Assembly: GCA_009779265.1 (NCBI GenBank)
Contig: WREP01000025.1
Span: forward strand, 1-36,748
Reading direction: 5' to 3'
DNA from: Betaproteobacteria bacterium
Lineage (GTDB): Bacteria > Pseudomonadota > Gammaproteobacteria > Burkholderiales > Rhodocyclaceae
Length of the DNA stretch: 36,748 nt
Shown here: positions 14,832-22,582 of the stretch, one piece after another
How positions within the stretch are numbered: position 1 is the stretch's first letter
Layout: every line of letters starts with the position of its first letter
Made by a program: the position numbers and the translations under genes
Notes under the pieces: model-generated
What the model was told of the DNA's origin: nothing
Seen by the model: only the letters and a program-made list of their open reading frames with translations
The model's database searches: none

Positions 14832-15457
14832 GAATCACTTCCCTCGTTGGCTGGCGCCGATTCGTCCAGGGCTTCCCAGGCGGTTAGGCAGGCATCGTAG
14901 GCGCCGCGTTCGAGGGCGTCGTGTAGGGGCGAATAATTATTTGCCCCTACGGCCTCCAAAGCGTCCAGGCGTTCGGCGAGCTTGGCTGGGAATATCCGCT
15001 CCGCCCATTTTTTCAATCCCTCGATGACGCGCCGGCACTGCCGACCGTTGAGCCAGTGCAGATCGTCGACGCCCGTCATGCGCTTGATGTAGGCAGCGAG
15101 CGCCTTTTCGGATGGGTCGCGGACGAGGCCAAGAGGCTGGTGCAGGAACAGCCACAGGGCGCGAATCTTGGCCGCCTCGCCGGGATCGGCCTGGGCGGCG
15201 CCGGCTAGCGGGCGGGAGACGGGGGCGGGTTTTGTAGGGGCGAAAAATTTTTCGCCCCTACGGCATTCGGCCTTATGCCGCACCTTGAAGCCGCATTTTT
15301 TCAAATGCTCGACCAGCTTGTAGAGGCCGGTGATATCCAGGTCTTTGGAACTGGCAACGCGGAATTTTTCGGCAAGCAGGGCTTTCCAGGCGGCATCGTC
15401 GATCTGGAGATCGCGCCGGGCGACGTGGATCAACTTGATGGCTTGAGCGCGATTCAT
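14828..15457 (-). CDS. gemA: GemA (Mu gp16-like) regulator, with two embedded palindromes
   Basis: 209 residues from ATG 15457, which overlaps the upstream stop. MNRAQAIKLIHVARRDLQID, LTGLYKLVEHLKKCGF-like sequence and IRALWLFLHQPLGLV, then YIKRMTGVDDLHWLN define the GemA family (DUF1018), which modulates host gene expression in Mu. The protein carries two family A elements read through in different frames: RGEKFFAPT at residues 67-75, between the two halves, and VGANNYSPL at about 170-178, near the C-terminus. Both lie outside the conserved core blocks. Confidence 0.88.
   Translation of the reverse strand: MNRAQAIKLIHVARRDLQIDDAAWKALLAEKFRVASSKDLDITGLYKLVEHLKKCGFKVRHKAECRRGEKFFAPTKPAPVSRPLAGAAQADPGEAAKIRALWLFLHQPLGLVRDPSEKALAAYIKRMTGVDDLHWLNGRQCRRVIEGLKKWAERIFPAKLAERLDALEAVGANNYSPLHDALERGAYDACLTAWEALDESAPANEGSDS
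14923..14950. repeat. Family A palindrome in gemA (VGANNYSPL frame)
   Basis: 28 bases, GTAGGGGCGAATAA then TTATTTGCCCCTAC, one mismatch from perfect symmetry. Encodes VGANNYSPL near the GemA C-terminus. Confidence 0.92.
15234..15261. repeat. Family A palindrome in gemA (RGEKFFAPT frame)
   Basis: A perfect 28-base palindrome with an AAAAATTTTT centre. It is followed by another small palindrome (CGGCATTCGGCCTTATGCCG). This centre lacks the TAA found in the AATAATTATT form, so the second frame is open and reads RGEKFFAPT. Confidence 0.92.
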
Positions 15458-15675
15458 GAGCACACCCCATACTCGGACGGCACCGCCGGCACGTTGTAGA
15501 TAGGCGAGTGGCCGGTGAAGATGAGGGTTTCTATATGCCCGTCCGGGAACATAATTTCCATCGTCGCTGCCGCGCCTGAATCATGGCGGAATGTGACGCT
15601 CATTCCCGGCGGCAGCAGCCGTCCGATGTTGAGGATGGATGCCTTGAGTAAGGCAATTTTGTCGGCGTCGTTCAT
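15454..15675 (-). CDS. Small early phage protein, unknown
   Basis: 73 residues from ATG 15675, overlapping the upstream stop (ATGA). A helical start (NDADKIALLKASILNIGRLL) is followed by beta-like segments (SVTFRHDSGAAATMEIMF, GHIETLIFTG). It sits between the 79-residue protein and GemA. Family not recognised. Confidence 0.65.
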   Translation of the reverse strand: MNDADKIALLKASILNIGRLLPPGMSVTFRHDSGAAATMEIMFPDGHIETLIFTGHSPIYNVPAVPSEYGVCS

Positions 15676-15911
15676 GGCTTTTTCCCGACGACGATTTGCC
15701 ACAACTCGCGGCCATATTCCGGCGTGGCGATGTGCTCAGGCGGGCGCAGCAGGTCCCACATCGACCCGTCCAGATGTTTTTCGGCGGCGCGCAGGACGGC
15801 GATGGCGGCGCTCTGGGTGGACGAGGCGCGGTAGCCGGCGCCGGCCACTCTGGCCGTGTATCCAGCGGAGTCCATCTTGACCTTGACCGGGATGGTGTGC
15901 ACCTCGCTCAT
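15672..15911 (-). CDS. Small early phage protein, unknown
   Basis: 79 residues. MSEVHTIPVKVKMDSAGYTA, then a central Ala-rich helix (STQSAAIAVLRAAEKHLDG) and a tryptophan-containing end (GRELWQIVVGKKP). Four-base overlaps on both sides couple it to gam upstream and to the 73-residue gene downstream. Function not recognised. Confidence 0.65.
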   Translation of the reverse strand: MSEVHTIPVKVKMDSAGYTARVAGAGYRASSTQSAAIAVLRAAEKHLDGSMWDLLRPPEHIATPEYGRELWQIVVGKKP

Positions 15912-16414
15912 CGCGCCACATCCACCTCAAACGGTTCAATCACAAAGTCCTCGACGCCGGTGACGATGGTGATGCCGGCGATGCCGGAGACGGCGTTCGG
16001 TTCGGCGAGCATGGCTTCCTTGTTCGGCTCTTCCCTGGTGCGGATGAAGCGCTTGAGGCCGAGCGCGCGGAGCGTTTCCAGCACCTTGTCGACGGCGCGG
16101 ATGGAAACGCTGGGCGGGCGCTGGCGCCAGCGCACCAGGCCGGTAATCAGGTTGGCTTCCTTGCCGCCGCCGGTGAGCAGCGCGCTGCGGTTGGCTTCGC
16201 ACCATAACTGGATGCCGGCGACGAGGGTTTCGATGCGGCCCTTGAGGGCGTCGATGCGGTCTTTACGCTCGGCGGTGACGGCGGCGAGGATGTCATTGAT
16301 ATCGGTCTCGATGCGCGTGAGTTCACGCTGGGCGTCGCCGAGCGTCTTGATGGCCTCGATGGTCTGTTCCTTGCTCTGGCAGACATAGGGGGCAGCTTTG
16401 GCTTTGATGGGCAT
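15908..16414 (-). CDS. gam: Gam-like host nuclease inhibitor
   Basis: 168 residues. The N-terminal coiled helix (EQTIEAIKTLGDAQRELTRI, then AVTAERKDRIDALKGRIETL) is followed by IQLWCEANRSALLTGGGKEA, LITGLVRWRQRPPSVSI and LKRFIRTREEPNKEAMLAEP, the clear signature of Mu Gam. Gam binds free double-strand ends and shields phage DNA from RecBCD-type nucleases; it is homologous to bacterial Ku. It heads the block of small early genes after the transposition genes, its usual place. Confidence 0.93.
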   Translation of the reverse strand: MPIKAKAAPYVCQSKEQTIEAIKTLGDAQRELTRIETDINDILAAVTAERKDRIDALKGRIETLVAGIQLWCEANRSALLTGGGKEANLITGLVRWRQRPPSVSIRAVDKVLETLRALGLKRFIRTREEPNKEAMLAEPNAVSGIAGITIVTGVEDFVIEPFEVDVAR

Positions 16415-16435
16415 TTTGCAAATTCCTTTCAGTTT

Positions 16436-16702
16436 TCAAGGGGCGTAGGGGCTGGCATCGCGGGCGGCGAGGCGGCAGGCGTTGCAGAGGCGGTGCTGCG
16501 GGCCGGTGGAGTTGAACGGCTGGCCGCAGCAGAGGCAGGGGCGTTTGCGCGGCAAGGGCGGTCGCTCGGGCCGCACGGAGCCGAACAGGGCATAGCGCAC
16601 GCCCGACTTCGATTTGCCCAGCGTCTTGGCGATGGCGTAGATCGTCTTTCCGGCGGCGTGCATCGCCCGCGCCTCTTCCCGTTCGGCGGCGGTCCAGGTC
16701 AT
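16436..16702 (-). CDS. HTH plus four-cysteine zinc-finger protein
   Basis: 88 residues. An N-terminal resolvase-type HTH (GKTIYAIAKTLGKSKSGVRY) is followed by a basic stretch and a C-terminal zinc-binding motif (CLCCGQPFNSTGPQHRLCNACR). Such a protein could be a small early regulator. It overlaps the 44-residue gene upstream by four bases (ATGA). No exact family recognised. Confidence 0.75.
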   Translation of the reverse strand: MTWTAAEREEARAMHAAGKTIYAIAKTLGKSKSGVRYALFGSVRPERPPLPRKRPCLCCGQPFNSTGPQHRLCNACRLAARDASPYAP

Positions 16703-16833
16703 CGCCGCGCCATCCCGGCGGGTTCGGGTGTGTGGCAGGCCTTGATCCAGGCCAGCCGCCAGGTAAAGCCGAGGCGGTGGTAGTAGCGCCAGGCGAGGCG
16801 CAGACGGCGCAGGGTTCTCATCAGGTTGTCCAT
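16699..16833 (-). CDS. 44-residue basic protein, unknown
   Basis: A short open frame from ATG 16833, one base after the ATPase stop, to a TGA that overlaps the next ATG. The product is very basic and aromatic (MRTLRRLRLAWRYYHRLGF, TWRLAWIKACHT). The tight coupling on both sides and the protein-like composition support translation. Similar Arg/Trp/Tyr-rich peptides occur at this position in other Mu-like prophages, in my recollection; function is unknown. Confidence 0.55.
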   Translation of the reverse strand: MDNLMRTLRRLRLAWRYYHRLGFTWRLAWIKACHTPEPAGMARR

Positions 16834-16834
16834 C

Positions 16835-18112
16835 TCACACCCCCGCGATCACTTGCCCGTCGACCTTCGGCCAGCCGGCGCCGGCTGCCGCGTTCATGGC
16901 GCGGGTGACGAGATTGCCGACGACGAGCGGGTAGCACATGCTGATGGCGTCGGTGGCCTTGCCGCCGCGCGGTATCCACACCAGGCGGGCGCGGATGGCA
17001 TCCACCGCTTCCGGCGCCAGCACGCTGGCCAGATCGGCGCCGGCCCGCTGGAACTTGTGTTTCAGATAAGACTCCAGGTCGTTATCGAGCGGCGCGAGTT
17101 CGACGACTTCGCAGCGCTGCACCACTTCCCTGACCTCGGCCTTTTGCTCGGCCAGGCGCGCCTTCAATTCCGGCTGGCCGATGAGGGCAATGCCGAGCAG
17201 CCGGGAGAGGCCCTGCTTCAATTCCAGCAGGCGCTTCAAGTGCTTCAGGGTGGCGAAGGGCAGGCAGTGGGCCTCCTCGATGAGCAGCAGGGGCGAGACG
17301 CCAGCGGCGCGGGCGGATTTGAGGAGTTCATGCACCTGCCGCCAGCGGGCGTCGCGGGTGCGGCGCGGCGCGGCGGTGGGGTCGAGCGCCCGGATGATGG
17401 CCTCCGCAATCGCGCCGGATTTGAGCGTTTTGCCCTTCTGGTCGTTCTCCTCCATCTCGACGATGTAGGGGCGGATCACCACCACCGGCCGGTTTTCGTC
17501 GAGGATGCGCTGCTCCAGTTCTTCGACCAGGAGCGACTTGCCGGCCCCGCTTTCGCCGACGATGGCGACAAAGCCGTGATTGACCGCCGCATCGTGCAGG
17601 GCGGCGCGTACGTAGCGGATGTGCGGGCTCAAGAAAACATCCTCGCGGGTGTGGATGTCGTCGGCGAAGGGCGAGCGCGTCAGGGCGAAGTGCTTTTTGG
17701 CGGCTGGCGTGAGGTTTTCGAAGCGTAGTAACATGGAGTCCTCCGTAGTTGATTGCGATGCTGCGAGAGACGCCCCGCTCGGACTGCCATCCGGGTGGGG
17801 ATTTTTTTGCCCATCAAAGTCCGCCCAAATGCGCCCAAATGCATTTTCTGGTGTCGTGGCGGGTGGTTGCTGCTTGAGCGCCTCAACGAAGCGCAGAACG
17901 CGCGCTGGCGCTTCGCGGTCGCGCTTCGGCCATGCCCCCTGGGTGAGCAGCCGGTAGCCGGCTGGCCGGCTGATGCCGACGGCCTTATAGAACTCATCGT
18001 GCGCGACGCCGTGATGGTCGAGCATGGCGCGCAGGTCGGCGGCGATGGGGTTGGCTCCCTCGCCCCGCTGGCGGGGAGAGGGTTGGGGTGAGGGGGATTT
18101 TTTGTCGGTCAT
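16835..18112 (-). CDS. AAA ATPase transposition protein (MuB/ExeA-like)
   Basis: 425 residues from ATG 18112, which overlaps the transposase stop (TGATG) and has AGGAGG at good spacing. Residues about 22-82 are an HTH-type N-terminal domain (LDHHGVAHDEFYKAVGISRP). Walker A GESGAGKS is at 186-193, Walker B LLLIEEAH at 275-282, and a sensor region follows (LLGIALIGQPELKARLAEQK). This is the B-type target-selection ATPase that works with the DDE transposase. A family B repeat is read in frame at residues 6-20 (SPSPQPSPRQRGEG). A second oddity is the Ser/Pro-rich linker at 105-126. Confidence 0.92.
   Translation of the reverse strand: MTDKKSPSPQPSPRQRGEGANPIAADLRAMLDHHGVAHDEFYKAVGISRPAGYRLLTQGAWPKRDREAPARVLRFVEALKQQPPATTPENAFGRIWADFDGQKNPHPDGSPSGASLAASQSTTEDSMLLRFENLTPAAKKHFALTRSPFADDIHTREDVFLSPHIRYVRAALHDAAVNHGFVAIVGESGAGKSLLVEELEQRILDENRPVVVIRPYIVEMEENDQKGKTLKSGAIAEAIIRALDPTAAPRRTRDARWRQVHELLKSARAAGVSPLLLIEEAHCLPFATLKHLKRLLELKQGLSRLLGIALIGQPELKARLAEQKAEVREVVQRCEVVELAPLDNDLESYLKHKFQRAGADLASVLAPEAVDAIRARLVWIPRGGKATDAISMCYPLVVGNLVTRAMNAAAGAGWPKVDGQVIAGV
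18057..18096. repeat. Family B repeat near the start of the B-like ATPase gene
   Basis: CCCTCGCCCCGCTGGCGGGG then AGAGGGTTGGGGTGAGGGGG. It encodes SPSPQPSPRQRGEG directly after the first five residues. The closest relative is the copy at 33265. Confidence 0.88.
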
Positions 18113-19881
18113 CATTCGCCTCCTACCACCTTGAGCGCCGTCATCCAGCGCAGTTTGTCGGCCAGCGCCGCGAGGTCGGCCTCGGGCACGCCGTCGGGAT
18201 ACCACTCGCGGACGCGGGCGTTTTTGGCCGTATCCATCGCAACACCGGCGGCGACCAATGCGCGGGCGGCCTCGAAATGGGTGAGGCGCTTTGACTCGGC
18301 GGCAGCCACGCTGGCGGCGACATCGAGCGCCGTGCCGCGCCGCGGCATAAAGATGTGCTCCGGCGACTGATCGATGCGCTTGCCGGGATCGATGCGCCCG
18401 CCGAAGGGCACAGCCTTGGCCTTCTTCGCGGCTTCGGCGGCCTCGTCGGTAGCGACGCCGTAGGCATGGCGGCGCAGTTCCTTCCGGTGCGTTTCGGCCA
18501 GCGTGTCGGCTGGGCGTGTCCAGGTTTCGCCGATGACGTTGGCGTCGACGCGGAAATTGCCGGCGCCCTCGCGCACCACCAGCGGCGCGTCGAGCAAGAG
18601 TTCATGGCCCTCTTCGTCGCGCGTCACGATGGTGCAGGCTTCCGACTGGCCGGCGGCGTAGGTCACTTGCAGGCTTTCGCCAACCATGACGCGGGGCACG
18701 CCGCGCACGTCGTATTCGTTGCCGTCGAAGCGCACAGTCAGCGTGGCGCTGACCTTGCGCGCTTCCGGCGTGTGGGTGAGCAGCTTTTTGCACAGCTCGA
18801 CCGGCGGCGCGATGCGCAATTGATCTTGCGCGATGGTCATCCAGCACGCGCTGCGCGTTTTGCCGTGGCGGCTGTGTTCGCGGTTGGCGTTGTACCAGGC
18901 GGCCCAGCGCCCGGCGGCGGCGTTGAGTTCATCCAGGTCGGCAACGGGGGAGAGGCGCAGGCCGGATTCAAAGCCGCGTTCGATGATGTCACGCGCCTTT
19001 TCCACCTGGCCGGTGGCGCGGGCATTGCCCGGCATGTGCGCGATCAGTTCCACGTTCAGGCGCCGCGCCAGGTTGCCGAAGAGGCCGCTGGTGTTGGCGC
19101 TGCCCATGTCCATCATGAGGATGCGCGGCACGCCGTGGCAGGGATCGCCGGGGCGCGGCTGGATGAAGTGGATGAAGCTGTCGGCGAGGTTGATCCCGCT
19201 CTCGGCGCCCATGACGTAATGCACGCCGAGCGAGCCGCTGTAGTGGTCGGTGCGCTCGTAGGACCAAACCCGGTCGGCCTCGATGCTTTTGAGATTGCCG
19301 GGCTTGTTCTTATAGAACCTTTCGCGCTCCATCACCTGCAAGCCAAGCTCGGCCTTTGAGCGGGGGCGCAGGTAGTAGAGGACGCACAGCGAGGCGTCGA
19401 TCTGCCAGACGTGGTTCGGGTGCAGGCTCTTCAGTTCGACAGCCGGCGCCGGGCGGTTGATCTGGTCGGGGTGCAGGCGATAAGCGCGCAGCGCGGATGA
19501 AACGGCGCTGGGCGACAGCGGCAGCACCTCGCCGCTGGCCAGATCGAGCCGCTCGGCCCGCACCGCGTGATTGGCGCGCAGGATTTCCAGCGCCTCGCCG
19601 ATCGACATGAGGCGCTTGCCCGTTTTGCGATGGCTTTCCATCAGGAGGGCGCTGATGGTCAGCGCCTCCTGGCGCGGCAGCGCCACTTCGCCCGCGTCAG
19701 CGCGCTGCTTGCGCCTGGGCGTCACCCGCACCGACTTGAGCCAGCGGTGCAGGGTGGGCAGGCTGCACCCCAGATCGGCGCAGGCGTCGGCATAGATCGC
19801 CGCCTTGCCGCCGTGCGGCGCGGCGGCAAGAGCTTGCGATACGGCCAGGAGGCGTTCCATGACAGAGGGGCGGGGCGGCAT
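18112..19881 (-). CDS. DDE transposase (MuA-like, BcepMu/TnsB type)
   Basis: 589 residues. The N-terminal part (about 1-150) holds HTH-type end-binding domains (GCSLPTLHRWLKSVRV). The RNase H-like core gives D162 (WQIDASLC), D258 (MMDMGSAN) and E294 (GQVEKARD). D258 and E294 are 36 residues apart, as expected for this fold. The C-terminal part includes the Mu-type beta-barrel (VRFDGNEYDVRGVPRVMVGE) and a tail that would contact the ATPase. It catalyses integration and replicative transposition. It is followed without a gap by the B-like ATPase. No repeats interrupt it. Confidence 0.95.
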   Translation of the reverse strand: MPPRPSVMERLLAVSQALAAAPHGGKAAIYADACADLGCSLPTLHRWLKSVRVTPRRKQRADAGEVALPRQEALTISALLMESHRKTGKRLMSIGEALEILRANHAVRAERLDLASGEVLPLSPSAVSSALRAYRLHPDQINRPAPAVELKSLHPNHVWQIDASLCVLYYLRPRSKAELGLQVMERERFYKNKPGNLKSIEADRVWSYERTDHYSGSLGVHYVMGAESGINLADSFIHFIQPRPGDPCHGVPRILMMDMGSANTSGLFGNLARRLNVELIAHMPGNARATGQVEKARDIIERGFESGLRLSPVADLDELNAAAGRWAAWYNANREHSRHGKTRSACWMTIAQDQLRIAPPVELCKKLLTHTPEARKVSATLTVRFDGNEYDVRGVPRVMVGESLQVTYAAGQSEACTIVTRDEEGHELLLDAPLVVREGAGNFRVDANVIGETWTRPADTLAETHRKELRRHAYGVATDEAAEAAKKAKAVPFGGRIDPGKRIDQSPEHIFMPRRGTALDVAASVAAAESKRLTHFEAARALVAAGVAMDTAKNARVREWYPDGVPEADLAALADKLRWMTALKVVGGE

Positions 19882-19890
19882 GATGGGCGC

Positions 19891-20793
19891 TCAACCGCCC
19901 CACTGCGCCACTTCGGCGGCGAGCTTTACGTCGGCGGCGGTGCTGACATCGGGCAGGTCGAACTCGTCGCGCAGCGTGGCCAGTTCGGCGGCCAACTGGC
20001 CGACCAGGCCGGCCATGAAGATGGCATTTTGGCCGCCCTCTTCGCCCGCCAGGGCGCGCAGCGCCTGGCGGAAGTTGCCGCGGATCAGACCGAGGGCATC
20101 GGCCATGATGGCCGAGGCTTCCTTTTTCGTCAGCGCCAGCGCCTCGTCGAGGGGCAGGCGGGAGATCATCAGCTTGTCGCGCTCCAGCTTGTCGATGCGC
20201 GCATTCTTTTTTTCCAGCAGTTCGGCGTCTGCCTCTTTATCGGCCTTGGCTTCGCGCAGCGCCTTGCGCAATTCCTTGACGCTCATGGTGGCGATGTCGT
20301 CGAGGGCGAGTTCGCCGGTTTGGCCGGTGAGCGCCAGTTCTTCGATCTCTTCGTCGTCAAGGACAATCAGTTCGAGTAGCTTGCTCTGGCTGTCGGCGAC
20401 TTTGAGCAAAGTGGACGACGTCGTCCACTTTGACGCCCGGCGCGCCACCTGCATGTAGCGGTTTGCCACGCGCTGCTCAAACCTCAGCACCTCCAGCCGC
20501 GCCATGAATTCGCCGTGTTCACAGGCTTCTTTCAGGCAGATGAGGCCGCGCCCGACTTCCAGCATGGCTTCCGCCGTGCGCCGCATGTTACTGGCGATGT
20601 CGCGCTGGATCAGGTCGGCGTCGGCGCAATCGGCGGGCAGTTGATAGCCGAGCCGGTCGGCCACGGCGCGCACCGTGGCTTCGCGCTGGTTGTCATAGAC
20701 GGCGAGTTGATTCAGGCCATCGACCACCGCCGGCAGACCGGGCAGGTCGATTGGCTCGGTGGGTGGTGTCTGGGGATTGGGTTTGCGGGCCAT
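19891..20793 (-). CDS. DUF3102-like phage protein, possible DNA-binding
   Basis: 300 residues. LEVGRGLICLKEACEHGEFM and RFEQRVANRYMQVARRA resemble the DUF3102 core. Then come LLKVADSQSKLLELIVLDDE and EEIEELALTGQTGELALDDI, a long Lys/Glu coiled coil (about 175-215), and a helical C-terminus. Such proteins precede the transposase in BcepMu-type phages; their role is not established. An AGGAG sits six bases before ATG 20793. A perfect 26-bp palindrome lies inside the gene at 20407-20432, at the RRASKWTTSSTLLKV segment. Confidence 0.75.
   Translation of the reverse strand: MARKPNPQTPPTEPIDLPGLPAVVDGLNQLAVYDNQREATVRAVADRLGYQLPADCADADLIQRDIASNMRRTAEAMLEVGRGLICLKEACEHGEFMARLEVLRFEQRVANRYMQVARRASKWTTSSTLLKVADSQSKLLELIVLDDEEIEELALTGQTGELALDDIATMSVKELRKALREAKADKEADAELLEKKNARIDKLERDKLMISRLPLDEALALTKKEASAIMADALGLIRGNFRQALRALAGEEGGQNAIFMAGLVGQLAAELATLRDEFDLPDVSTAADVKLAAEVAQWGG
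20407..20432. other. Perfect 26-bp palindrome within the DUF3102-like gene
   Basis: CAAAGTGGACGAC followed by its exact complement GTCGTCCACTTTG, with no spacer. It is unrelated to repeat families A, B and C and occurs once in the window. It could be a protein-binding site (parS-like, or an autoregulatory site) or a coding coincidence. Confidence 0.6.
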
Positions 20794-20796
20794 TTG

Positions 20797-21108
20797 TTAC
20801 TCCTGAGTGGTCAGTAATCGGGTTTGCAGGTTTTCGAGCCGGGCGCGCTCGACGTCCAGGCTGCGCAGGATGGCGATGGCGTGGCTGGCAAGCTGCGTCG
20901 ATGGCCGGATGCGCCCGGTTTCGACAATGCGGGCGGCAAAGCCCTTGGCTTCCAGCGTGGCGATGTAGCGGGTGACGGCCGAAGGGTCGAGGCCGGTGGC
21001 CTTGGCGATGTCGCCGGGCGTCAGGCCATGGGCGAAGTGACCCAGCAAGGCGGCGAGCACGTCAAGCACCTTGCCGCCGGACTGGCTGGTTTGGCTGGGC
21101 CGCGTCAT
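20797..21108 (-). CDS. IclR-type winged-helix DNA-binding protein
   Basis: 103 residues. GGKVLDVLAALLGHFAHGLT, then PGDIAKATGLDPSAVTRYIA and LEAKGFAARIVETGRIRP is a clean IclR-type winged helix without an effector domain. The C-terminal helix (RSLDVERARLENLQTRL) may dimerise. It lies between the Ner-like gene and the transposase genes and probably tunes early transcription. It overlaps its upstream neighbour by four bases. Confidence 0.8.
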   Translation of the reverse strand: MTRPSQTSQSGGKVLDVLAALLGHFAHGLTPGDIAKATGLDPSAVTRYIATLEAKGFAARIVETGRIRPSTQLASHAIAILRSLDVERARLENLQTRLLTTQE

Positions 21109-21257
21109 GGTTGCCCCCAGTTGTAGTCATTTCTCGCCACCATGTAGCGGCGGGCGGCAGCCGGGGAGAGTTCCGCCACCTGGCCAAGGTTGTCGATTTC
21201 CAGCAGCGGCTGGCCGTGGCGGTCGACGGTGTGCTTGACGCGCAGGGTTTTGATCAT
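21105..21257 (-). CDS. 50-residue early protein, unknown
   Basis: Starts at ATG 21257, overlapping the stop of the Ner-like gene (ATGA), and ends overlapping the next start. The product reads MIKTLRVKHTVDRHGQPLLE and goes on with PAAARRYMVARNDYNWGQP. The coupling on both sides supports it. A longer frame from 21359 would only add out-of-context residues. Function unknown. Confidence 0.65.
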   Translation of the reverse strand: MIKTLRVKHTVDRHGQPLLEIDNLGQVAELSPAAARRYMVARNDYNWGQP

Positions 21258-21493
21258 GGCCGCGCCTCCCGCCGGTTGTACGGCTGCTTGACGGCTACAG
21301 CCTGGCCAGCTTTGAGACAGAGAAAGACGGCGATGTTGTGAGAGGCGCCGCGTCGGCATTGCTTTTGCCCGCGCAGGATGGCGTCGACCAAGCTGTGGCT
21401 AACGCCGAAGCGCCGCGCCAGCTCGGCCTTGCTTAATCCCGTCTCATCCATCCATTGAATGGCTTGGGCGTGGGTACGAATGGTTTTCTTCAT
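21254..21493 (-). CDS. Ner/Cro-like HTH regulator
   Basis: 79 residues from ATG 21493. AIQWMDETGLSKAELARRFG, then VSHSLVDAILRGQKQCRRG is a lambda-type HTH as in phage Cro/Ner and DNA-binding proteins at the head of early operons. It is the first gene of the leftward early operon, divergent from the immunity region, so it probably turns down early and repressor promoters in the intergenic region 21494-21554. Confidence 0.78.
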   Translation of the reverse strand: MKKTIRTHAQAIQWMDETGLSKAELARRFGVSHSLVDAILRGQKQCRRGASHNIAVFLCLKAGQAVAVKQPYNRREARP

Positions 21494-21526
21494 GGTGTCG
21501 TTTAGTTGCTGTTTGGTGATAAATTG

Positions 21527-21561
21527 ACGAAATAGGCATTTCTTGCGATACGAAATGGACA
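21527..21561. promoter_or_regulatory. Divergent early control region with 12-bp direct repeats
   Basis: ACGAAATAGGCA (21527-21538) and ACGAAATGGACA (21550-21561) are direct repeats 23 bases apart, start to start. They are AT-rich relative to the flanks. They lie between the leftward Ner-like gene (starts 21493) and the rightward gene starting at 21555, the second overlapping that ATG. They are probable binding sites for the Ner-like protein or the repressor. No clean -35/-10 pair could be assigned. Confidence 0.5.
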
Positions 21562-22058
21562 TTCCCACCCTGTTATCCACCGCCAATGCTGTTGCCGAGT
21601 TGGGCGGCCTGCTCGTCAAGGAGCGCGACCGCCAGAAAGCGGCGGCCATCCAGGCTGACTTCACGAACAAATTGCTCGACTTGCAGTCCAAGCTCAGCGA
21701 GGTGTTGGTCACCGTCATCGAGCAGCAGGGGCTTATCCTTGCCCTTCAGCAGCGCATACGCGAACTGGAGGCTGAAGCTGCTGAGAAGGACCGTTACGAG
21801 CTTGCCAAAGTGGGAAGTCAGGGGCAGTTCTTTGCCTATCGCTTGCGTCGCACTGCCGAACTTGAGAAGGGCGGTGGCGATGTCGAGCACTTCATCTGCC
21901 AGCCGTGTTTCGAGGGTGGCAAGAAGATCGCCCTGGTCGGCAACGGCGACGGTTACTTCGGGTGCCCCGTCTGCAAGCACGGCGCCCAGGTCGAGCCCGG
22001 CACTCCGGCGTGCGTGAGCGGTCGGCGCGATGACTCCTTGGATTTGCGAGGTTACTGA
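21555..22058 (+). CDS. Coiled-coil zinc-ribbon protein, conserved, unknown
   Basis: 167 residues from ATG 21555 (an upstream TTG at 21543 is possible). The N-terminal half is a helical coiled coil (LLVKERDRQKAAAIQADFTN, then LALQQRIRELEAEAAEKDRY). Next comes a conserved YELAKVGSQGQFFAYRL-type segment and a zinc ribbon with cysteines in HFICQPC and FGCPVC. This is a widespread accessory protein of proteobacterial genomes and prophages with no assigned function. It is the first rightward gene in the immunity region. Confidence 0.8.
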   Translation: MDIPTLLSTANAVAELGGLLVKERDRQKAAAIQADFTNKLLDLQSKLSEVLVTVIEQQGLILALQQRIRELEAEAAEKDRYELAKVGSQGQFFAYRLRRTAELEKGGGDVEHFICQPCFEGGKKIALVGNGDGYFGCPVCKHGAQVEPGTPACVSGRRDDSLDLRGY

Positions 22059-22114
22059 TTCCATGGCTCGTCCTTATCTGTGTGTTGTTTATTGCAGTTG
22101 GTGAGATGATTGTA

Positions 22115-22132
22115 AGTACGCATTTGCGTACT
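22115..22132. promoter_or_regulatory. Probable repressor operator (8-bp inverted repeat)
   Basis: AGTACGCA TT TGCGTACT, a perfect inverted repeat 24 bases upstream of the repressor ATG at 22157. XRE/CI-type repressors commonly bind such sites and control themselves. Only one copy was seen in the window. Confidence 0.6.
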
Positions 22133-22156
22133 GTCAAACCATTTTTCAGGGGTCGT

Positions 22157-22582
22157 ATGAGTACCATTGGAGACAGGCTGAAGGTAGAACGGCAGCGCCT
22201 CGACATGAATCAGACTGAACTAGGCGCAATCGCTGGCGTCCAGAAGCAGGCGCAGCTCAAGTACGAGAAAGGGGAGCGAACACCAGATGCCGATTACCTC
22301 GCCGCCATAGCCGCTGCTGGCGCCGATGCCCTCTATATCCTTACTGGTCAGCGTTCAGGGCATGGCATTGGTGAATCGGCAGTGCATCAGGCCGTACTGG
22401 ACGCGATAGACCTGCTGTCGTTGGAGAGTAAGGTCGACGCCAAACAGCTCGCTAGGGCGGTGGTAAAGTTGTGCTCCAGGTCTACAACAGGGGCAGTGTC
22501 AACACCGGCAAGGCAGGTATTCCACGGTCCGATCAACGGTGGCGTTGCTGGACGTGACATCGTGAACAAGAATGGGAAATGA
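22157..22582 (+). CDS. XRE-family phage repressor
   Basis: 141 residues. An N-terminal HTH (IGDRLKVERQRLDMNQTELG, then VQKQAQLKYEKGERTPDADY) is followed by YLAAIAAAGADALYILTGQR, typical of prophage XRE repressors of proteobacteria. There is no S24 peptidase domain. The C-terminus ends in a short motif FHGPINGGVAGRDI, closely matched by the N-terminus of the next protein. It is the probable lysogeny repressor: it is next to a perfect operator and opposite the early operon. Confidence 0.82.
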   Translation: MSTIGDRLKVERQRLDMNQTELGAIAGVQKQAQLKYEKGERTPDADYLAAIAAAGADALYILTGQRSGHGIGESAVHQAVLDAIDLLSLESKVDAKQLARAVVKLCSRSTTGAVSTPARQVFHGPINGGVAGRDIVNKNGK

